This document shows positions 57,718-64,000 of a stretch of 64,000 nucleotides of DNA, one piece after another. The notes beneath the pieces were generated by a model. That model searched no databases. It was not told the DNA's origin and saw only the letters and a list, made by a program, of their open reading frames with translations. Source of the DNA: Psococerastis gibbosa. Its lineage: Eukaryota > Arthropoda > Insecta > Psocodea > Psocidae. Position numbers and translations under genes: made by a program. Location of the stretch: the NCBI GenBank assembly GCA_963971405.1, contig OZ020491.1:29501019-29565018 (forward strand). Reading direction: 5' to 3'. Every line of letters begins with the position of its first letter. Position 1 is the first letter of the stretch.

Positions 57718-57990
57718 GTGGCTATTCCACCGGCCAATTTGCTTCTCTAAAATTCACTTGTGTTTTGAGATTTTTTGTTTGTTTTATTTTATTATTTTAA
57801 GGAGACTGTTATGTAGATACTTAACTTATCTATTTTAAATTAAGTTATAAAATGTTAATGATGTCTGCTACCAAATTATAATTTAACGTATAATAGATCT
57901 GCATAATAGTCTCCTTAAAATAAAACAAACAAAAAATCTCAAAATACAAGTGAATTTTAGTGAAGCAAATTTGCCGGTGGAATGGCCGTC
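57718..57990. mobile_element. GTGGCTATTCCACCGGCC palindromic MITE (p)
   Basis: 'ggctattccaccggccaatt' and mirror 'ttgccggtggaatggcc'; interior shares 'atgatgtctgctacca' with the other families, and 'ggagactgttatgtagatac' is mirrored. Confidence 0.7.
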
Positions 57991-58347
57991 TAACGCCTCA
58001 CCGAGTGTATTTATCATGCATTGAAGAATTTTGAAAGTTGGGGAAAGACAAGAATAATAAATAAATAAAGAATGATTACTATTATTTTTTACTCGGCCAC
58101 CCTAGCGGACAATAAATATGATACTGATTAAGATAGGATAATCCAAAGTGGGTGCACGTGTTTCTATTAAAAGTGGTAAGGTAAGATATAGTCATATTCT
58201 AAGAAAACCAAATTGTGAATACACTTTCTGTGAGCAGTCCCTTCTTTTCGGTAATGATCAATAATAAATATGACTGCGTTCCAATGAACTGTGTATTTTG
58301 CAATGAGCTATTTCTAAGTGGGAGTGCATTACAAGAAATAGCCCAAA

Positions 58348-58563
58348 GGCGGCTATTCCACCAACGTCGTTTTTCATTGTGCATGTGCATGACGTGGTAG
58401 CAGACACCATTAATAAGTCTCTACCATATTATAACTTAATTTATAATAGATAAGTTAAGTATCCACATTATATTCTTCTTAAAATATGGCAGACTTATTA
58501 ATGATGTCTGCTACCACGTCATGCACATGCACAATGAAAAACGACGTCAGTGGAATAGCCGCC
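58348..58563. mobile_element. GGCGGCTATTCCACCAACG palindromic MITE (o)
   Basis: Close sister of 47126-47337: 'ggcggctattccaccaacgt', 'catgacgtggtagcagacac', mirrored at the right. Confidence 0.8.
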
Positions 58564-58717
58564 TTATGGGGTGTCCTGTTAGTCCGGTCGGGGAGTAGGT
58601 CATAAGTACCTACATTAAACTTAATTTATAGAATTACATAAATTTTGTCAGTAAATATTTTTCTTTTAAAAAGTTTGCATATAATAACAATGGCTCCCTC
58701 GAATAACGGTCTATGGG

Positions 58718-58790
58718 TTAATTGTAAAAGTGAGGCCCAAATTTCGCTCAAATGGAAAATAAAGACAATTTTCGTTCTTTCTAACCCTAA
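58718..58790 (+). repeat. Short retroposon end with AATAAA and (TTTCT)
   Basis: 'gggttaattgtaaaagtgag', 'atggaaaataaagacaattt'. Same unit as 22355, 23130, 46100 and 49080. Confidence 0.55.
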
Positions 58791-59344
58791 TTTTTAAATG
58801 TTCAGGAGTGACTGAAATGTCAGAGTCCGGCTAATATGTTCTTACGCGCATATTGCAAGGTGAATGGACCTTCCATCTGGTGGAATATTCAAAAACTAAA
58901 TTTCATGTAGATCATTGTTCTACGTTTAACTCAGTTTTGAAAAAGATGAGGGTTAGAACGTTATTCGAGGGAGCTATTCAACTGACCATTTTCAGGTTTT
59001 TTTTTCCGCTCTGAAATGTGGAATCACTTTCGTCAAATTAACTGGGCTATTATTTGTTTACAAATAATTTCGAAATCGCTGCCTTATACTTGTCTGATTG
59101 GCGCTGTAGATAGTAGGCTACTTTACACGTTAATGATATGTGTATATTGTTCTTTGCGGTTGTTCCTGTTAACTTTGTACCTGTATTGTATGCCTACATA
59201 TTAAGATAGTGATATTTTTTTATGGACAATACAATTTGTAGGTTAAGTAATTCGTCAATTATGAAAATGATAAAAAAAATTGTATTAAAAAATAAATAAA
59301 TTCAATGTTTAACTACAAACCCTTGTAATTTTTTTAATGACTTT

Positions 59345-59825
59345 TATGGACCTAGGGCCATAGATCACTTTTCCAATACCAACGACTCCATGGATTTGGG
59401 GCTTTATTTGTATTTTTTCCGAATGAATTTTTGGCCATTGGCAAACTGGTATACGTTCTCGATGTCAACCTACACCGGCTACAAGTTATAATGGACAAGC
59501 TAAGGCAAGACATTGACGCTTGTAACAGGTGAAAGTCATAAAGCTTACGTCTTACTTCAGCCAGCGCCCGTACGTGGCCTTTCGGCCATCCGACGCCGTG
59601 CCGCCCAGTATAAAGAAGCTCGTCCCTCCAAAGTTGCATCGCAGATGAAGTCCTTAAGGCTGTCGCAGGTTGCAAGATGTTCTGCAGTTTCTTCAGATGT
59701 AAAACACATGGGGCACAATGGTGAGTCCACCACCCCAATCCTGTGCAAGTGCTTCTGAAGAAAATCGTGTCCCGTCGCCATTCGGAAAGTCGCCACTGCC
59801 ACGTCTCTCGGAAGGTCCCTTGGTT
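59345..59825 (-). mobile_element. Non-LTR retrotransposon C-terminal fragment
   Basis: Minus strand 59802-59557: TATGHDFLQKHLHRIGV-like block, then PLCPMCFTSEETAEHLATC, the zinc end of LINE ORF2. Downstream 3' part shares 'gacattatttgtattgtttc'-type sequence with 45800. Confidence 0.78.
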
Positions 59826-59826
59826 A

Positions 59827-60244
59827 GGTGCCCATTCCACATACGTACAACGTTAATGAAAATTATGAAATTGAAGGGCATTTCAATTTTATTGTAAAAA
59901 TTGATCAATGATCAATTGATAATAGAGTAAAATCACAAACAATGAAACAAACAATCTAAAATTAAAAAATGGCGTCATGTGATATGACAAGTACAACTAT
60001 TTTAATTGATTTCTCTAAAAAGAAAGCATTTCTGTATAAAAATTATAATAAGGATTAAATAATAAGGCGACGAAGAAAACAAATACAATTTCAAGAAACA
60101 AATTTCAAAAATTTGGAGCATACGCTTCAATTGAAAATTGTCAATTTTTGAAAAACATATGGAATAGCCCCCATCAATGAGAAATTGAAATTTCCTTCAA
60201 TTTCATAATTTTCATTGACGTTGTACGTATGTGGAATGGGCGCC
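59827..60244. mobile_element. GGTGCCCATTCCACATACG palindromic MITE (k)
   Basis: Full-length sister of 26149 and 43776; TTA left flank, GTA right flank. Inserted in the LINE fragment on its left. Confidence 0.8.
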
Positions 60245-60496
60245 GTAATTTGATGACACGATGTGTTCCCAGGGCTTTCCTTCCGCCGCTCTTTTTCTTG
60301 ATTTTTGGACGGACTCTCTAAAGTGATAAGGCAGATCAGCTGATGGTAGGCCTATGGGTTAGTCTGATTGATGTGAGGTCAGGCAATCTTCGCACAGGTG
60401 AGAGGAAAGAATGTGCAGGCCTTACAGCCTATAGGGCAAAAAACCTCCTCGTATGTCTGAATGAGAACTAATTGCAGACCGTCTCTGTGTGTTTAT

Positions 60497-60592
60497 TAAA
60501 TAAATAAGGACTTTTTATTGTTTCTATTACTAAGCCAACCTCGCGGAGTTAGGGCTCTAAGCCCTCTCTTACGCTCAACTAGGACGAAGTGT
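60497..60592 (-). mobile_element. SINE family 1, reverse, cut by an hAT MITE
   Basis: 'gtttctattactaagccaac' to 'cttacgctcaactagg'; then the MITE at 60593. Confidence 0.72.
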
Positions 60593-60895
60593 CAGGCGTA
60601 AAGTTTTGGAATGATGGCGGGGGCAAAACTAAGTAGACCTTATGACGTCATCAGGCAGGATAAGGAAAATTAGCAAAATAGTAGGATTTTACGCATTTTA
60701 ATAGTAGTAAAGTATCGCTGTAAATTTTACAAAGCTAAAAAAAGGAATGCTTATATTCATATTGCTGCGAAGGGGACCATAAAGTATGAGCCATGTCTTA
60801 CAATGCTCGAGGCTGGAGGGGCATAGCCCCCCCCCCCAAAAGGAGCTGGGGGGCAAGTTGGACCGTGCCCCCCCCCCCCCAACTTTACGCTCCTG
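60593..60895. mobile_element. hAT-type MITE with poly-C end
   Basis: Starts CAGGCGTAAAGTTTTGG, ends with mirror AACTTTACGCTCCTG; exact 8 bp duplication CGAAGTGT at 60585-60592 and 60896-60903. Inverted sister of 18190-18509. Confidence 0.85.
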
Positions 60896-60899
60896 CGAA

Positions 60900-61135
60900 G
60901 TGTCACCGTCAGCGAATGTCAATTGTGGACTCTGCCTCTTGGCTCTTTTGATCAGTGTGGCCAACCGGAAACGGTGGAACACATTTTATGGGACTGCCCA
61001 CGCATGGATAGACTCACAATTGCCATTCGTCAAGGCTTGGGGTGCTCAGTCACGGAAGTAAGGTACATGATGGAGATGGCTCTCTAACTGGGGGCATCAT
61101 CGGTCCTGCAATATCTTACAAGGGAGTTGGACGAT
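60900..61135 (+). mobile_element. Non-LTR retrotransposon C-terminal fragment
   Basis: Reads CGQPETVEHILWDCPRMDRL on the + strand, then IRQGLGCSVTEVRYMMEMAL; a LINE ORF2 end. Confidence 0.75.
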
Positions 61136-61193
61136 GTAGTCACAATTTAGGAGTAACTAAGTTTGTGCTGTACCGCGGTGTGCAATTGGCTTA

Positions 61194-61577
61194 GGTGCCC
61201 ATTCCATTGACCGGCTAGGGCTATTTCCAAAAACGGTGACGTGGTAGCAGACATTCAATACTTTGGTGGCGTTTCCACCGACCTCGCATTGCAGAATTGA
61301 CGGAAATGTTTATTTTCCTCTATGCTATAGTTAAAATTGATCAATGATCATACAGTAAAATCACAAACCAACAAACTAAAATTAAAAAATGGCGTCATGG
61401 GATATGTTAAGTACAAACATTTTAATAGATTTCTATAAAAAGACAAATTCTAATTTCCGTCAATGTCATTTGCATTCTGCAATGCGAGATCGGTGGAAAC
61501 GCAACCTAAGTCTTGAATGTCTGCTACCACGTCACTGTTTTTGGAAATAGCCCTAGCCGGTCAATGGAATGGGCGCC
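61194..61577. mobile_element. Composite GGCG...TTCCAC palindromic MITE (f)
   Basis: 'ggtgcccattccattgaccg' and mirror 'tcaatggaatgggcgcc'; TTA directly flanks both ends. Inner palindrome present. Confidence 0.85.
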
Positions 61578-61946
61578 TTAGCCAAGTGGCCGTAGTAGAA
61601 AAAAACATATCTTTACTAGAGCAGACCATGTCCATAAGTTAAGCACAAGCGGTAGTTCCAAGGGGGTCGCGCGCGCGGCCCTGTCAGGTAATTGCGTTGC
61701 CCCAAAGAACTTATACATGAATGGGGGTTGTGTGACTTAGCTTGGCCTGTGTATTGTGTGTATATACGGCACAAAACTTTTACAACTCCTGCCATAAATT
61801 CGAATCTAACAAATATTTTATATATTTTTAACTCCTCACAAGGATAAGTGACTAGCCTATTTTACAACAAATATTATTACCATTCAAATATTTACAATCA
61901 TAATACCGTGCATTTAGACCAGGGGTTCCCAACCTTATTTTGTCCA

Positions 61947-62172
61947 CAGTGGCGGCGCTACGGGGGTGCCCGAGGGGGCCTGGCCCCCCCAACAGTTTCT
62001 CCGGGGCCCCCCACTTTTGAGAGATTTTACATGTTGTTAAATTGCAGAATTATTGAACGGTATACCTACTCCCAATGAAAAATGTTTTGTTTTTTCATTG
62101 GCCCCCCCCAGATAGAAGTCATGCCCCCCCCCCCTTGGCCCCACCGCCTTAAAATTTCTAGCGCCGCCACTC
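61947..62172. mobile_element. hAT-type MITE inside another hAT-like end
   Basis: CAGTGGCGGCGCTA and mirror TAGCGCCGCCACT; exact 8 bp duplication TTTGTCCA at 61939-61946 and 62173-62180. Surrounding 'ccaggggttcccaacc' resembles another hAT terminus, so this is a nested insertion. Confidence 0.8.
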
Positions 62173-62639
62173 TTTGTCCATTGACCACTAGATTTTTTAT
62201 GGTTTTCCGTGGACCACCACGGCTGCGACAAGACAATCGTCAAGTTTTAGGATGAAGACGTATAGTTTGTGCCTACAATTATGTATACTCAGTGGCGGCT
62301 CGTGGTGTATCAAAATGGTGGGGCAACGAATTGTAATAAAGTAATAGCATATAACTTACCACTACTTGATTATCAAATAGATTCTTCGGCATTTCGATGT
62401 GGCAAACAAGTCTATCACTCGCTGTTTACATTTTTGTAATATTTGTTTACATTACCCTGCCTGGCCGTTGGGTAGAACCTGACTGCCCTAGTCAAAAATT
62501 CTTCTTTGAAAAATTTTATAATAATCATCAGTCATGACAAAATAGTGAAACTCTTCTCAAAAATAACTCTTATAATTATGATTTTAAAAAATACCAATAT
62601 TCAACGATATTATTAATACGAAACATTTAAAGTCATTTT

Positions 62640-63525
62640 TGGGGCGCTGCCCAATATTTCAGACCACACAATTTTTCAAAAATTTTCTTCGGGGGAGACC
62701 CCCGGAGCCCCCTCAGTGGTGAATGTATTCGTCTGTAAAATCTCAACTGTACTGCTTGCAAAATGCGTAAAACCTCCAGAATTTGGGCCTATTCACCAAT
62801 TTTTTCTTCGGGGGAGACCCCCGGGCCCCCCCTTCTCCAAGGTATAATATGCGTAATACCTCACTAATTTGGGCCCATTTATCGATTTTTTTTCTCCGGG
62901 GGATCAAATTCTTAGGGTCCTCCCCAGAAATTTTGGGAATTTACGCCAATGGAAAATCATTGGCCTAAATAGGGGGTCCTCCCCAGGATTTCTGGTGAGA
63001 AATGGAGGCTGAAGGCGTAGTATCCACAATAACGAAAGGGAAATTAATTCTTGGTGGGCTTATTTCACCTGAAAGACTTAACAAAAATAAACATATTGAC
63101 CAAGTACTTTCACAAAAAAAATGTTACTCAAAAAGCTTAAAACCCCAATACTTCAGACCTATTTTTTCAGAATTTTTCTCCGGGGAGACCCCCGGGCCCC
63201 CCGCAGTGATAGGTTTAATTTTCGGTAATTTAATCTCAACTGTACTGCTTGCAAAATGCGTAAAACCTCACGAATTTGGGCCTATTTATAATTTTTTTTC
63301 CTCCGGGGGAGACCCCCGGGCCCCCCTTTCTCCAGGTTATAACATGCGCAAAAACCTCACTGATTTGGGACCATTTCTCAATTTTTTCTCCGGGGAGAAC
63401 CCCGGACCCCCTTTCTTCCAGTGTATAATATGCCTAAAACCTCACTAAATTGGGCCTATTAATTATCAATTTTTTCTCCAGGGGAGACCCCCGGGCCCCC
63501 CTGCATCCAGCGTATAACATGTGTA
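62640..63525 (+). repeat. Tandem cluster of the 'agacccccgggcccccc' unit
   Basis: Six or more degenerate units with 'tgcgtaaaacctcac', 'tttgggcctatt', 'ttttttctccggggga' and 'gacccccgggccccccttt'. Dispersed copies at 2100-2230. No protein family recognised. Confidence 0.7.
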
Positions 63526-64000
63526 TTGGTCACTTATACCCTACTTGAAAGATGAATGTATAGGTTCCAATTTTAGGCAAAATTCTCCCGCATCCTCCGA
63601 GAAAAATACCAAAATTCGCGTCTGGTACCAGCATTCAAAACAGGTTCAGCAATTTGGCCGTCATTCATATATATAGTAGAATGAGACGACAAGGTCGCTG
63701 GGCGTTCCAGAAACAAAAGTTTACTTTTTATTTTTGTTTTTGTTTTACTGAACTTGAATAGTTTAATGTATATATAACGTATTTCATACTCATTTAAAAA
63801 CAATAAAATTTAAATAATAAAAAAGTCATATAATTTGCTAGGCAGACTTCCCCCCCCCCCCCCCGAAATTTTTGAAATTTAGAAAATAGAGAAATATTAG
63901 CGACTTGGGCGAGTGAGGGAAAAGAGGGAAATTTTGAGTTGCCGCTGAGGGAAATGTGATATATCGCAAGTGGAAACGCTGACCAGGAGCGCTAGGGCTG
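63526..64000. other. Window end, no gene
   Basis: Contains a long C-run near 63850 and AT-rich sequence. Nothing else recognised. Confidence 0.4.

Overview
This is eukaryotic, almost certainly arthropod, nuclear DNA. Genes are split by GT-AG introns, intergenic DNA is packed with decayed transposons, and one gene belongs to the CHK/ecdysteroid-kinase-like family, which is expanded in insects and crustaceans. I lean towards an insect, possibly a hemipteran, but cannot fix the species.

Four protein genes can be assembled exon by exon with consistent splice phases. (1) A + strand SLC6 Na+/Cl- coupled transporter (6101-22781), from TM2 to the stop; the TM1 exon is not visible and probably lies upstream of the window. 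(2) A - strand AIP (FKBP-like plus TPR co-chaperone) gene (31434-25586), 4 exons, 316 aa, apparently complete. (3) A - strand CHK/EcKL small-molecule kinase-like gene (34695-32512), 2 exons, 488 aa. (4) A + strand checkpoint kinase 2 (Chk2/loki) gene (36472-51938), 7 exons, 503 aa, with an SQ cluster, FHA domain, kinase domain and acidic/basic tail. SLC6 and AIP converge; EcKL and Chk2 diverge from a shared ~1.8 kb spacer. The four genes have unrelated jobs (membrane transport, Hsp90 co-chaperone, metabolite phosphorylation, DNA damage checkpoint).

The rest is repeats: three or more groups of palindromic MITEs (a GGCGnnnnTTCCAC supergroup with TTA-type target duplications, hAT-type MITEs with 8 bp duplications and poly-G/C tracts, a pogo-like MITE), two SINE families, many 3' fragments of non-LTR retrotransposons (RT, RNase H, C-terminal zinc motif), a Penelope-like fragment, and dispersed repeats of unknown class. 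Several are nested.

The most unusual property is that three of the four genes carry local tandem arrays grown from the edge of one of their own exons: SLC6 exon at 13763 (7 x 160 bp), SLC6 last exon (3 decayed copies), AIP exon at 28295 (4 extra copies), Chk2 FHA exon acceptor (3 x 168 bp) and Chk2 last exon (about 13 x 147 bp). Three of these arrays also show a 2- or 3-unit higher-order pattern. A second theme is palindromic MITEs sitting within 14-95 nt of exon edges. From 53.8 kb to the end no gene is recognised.
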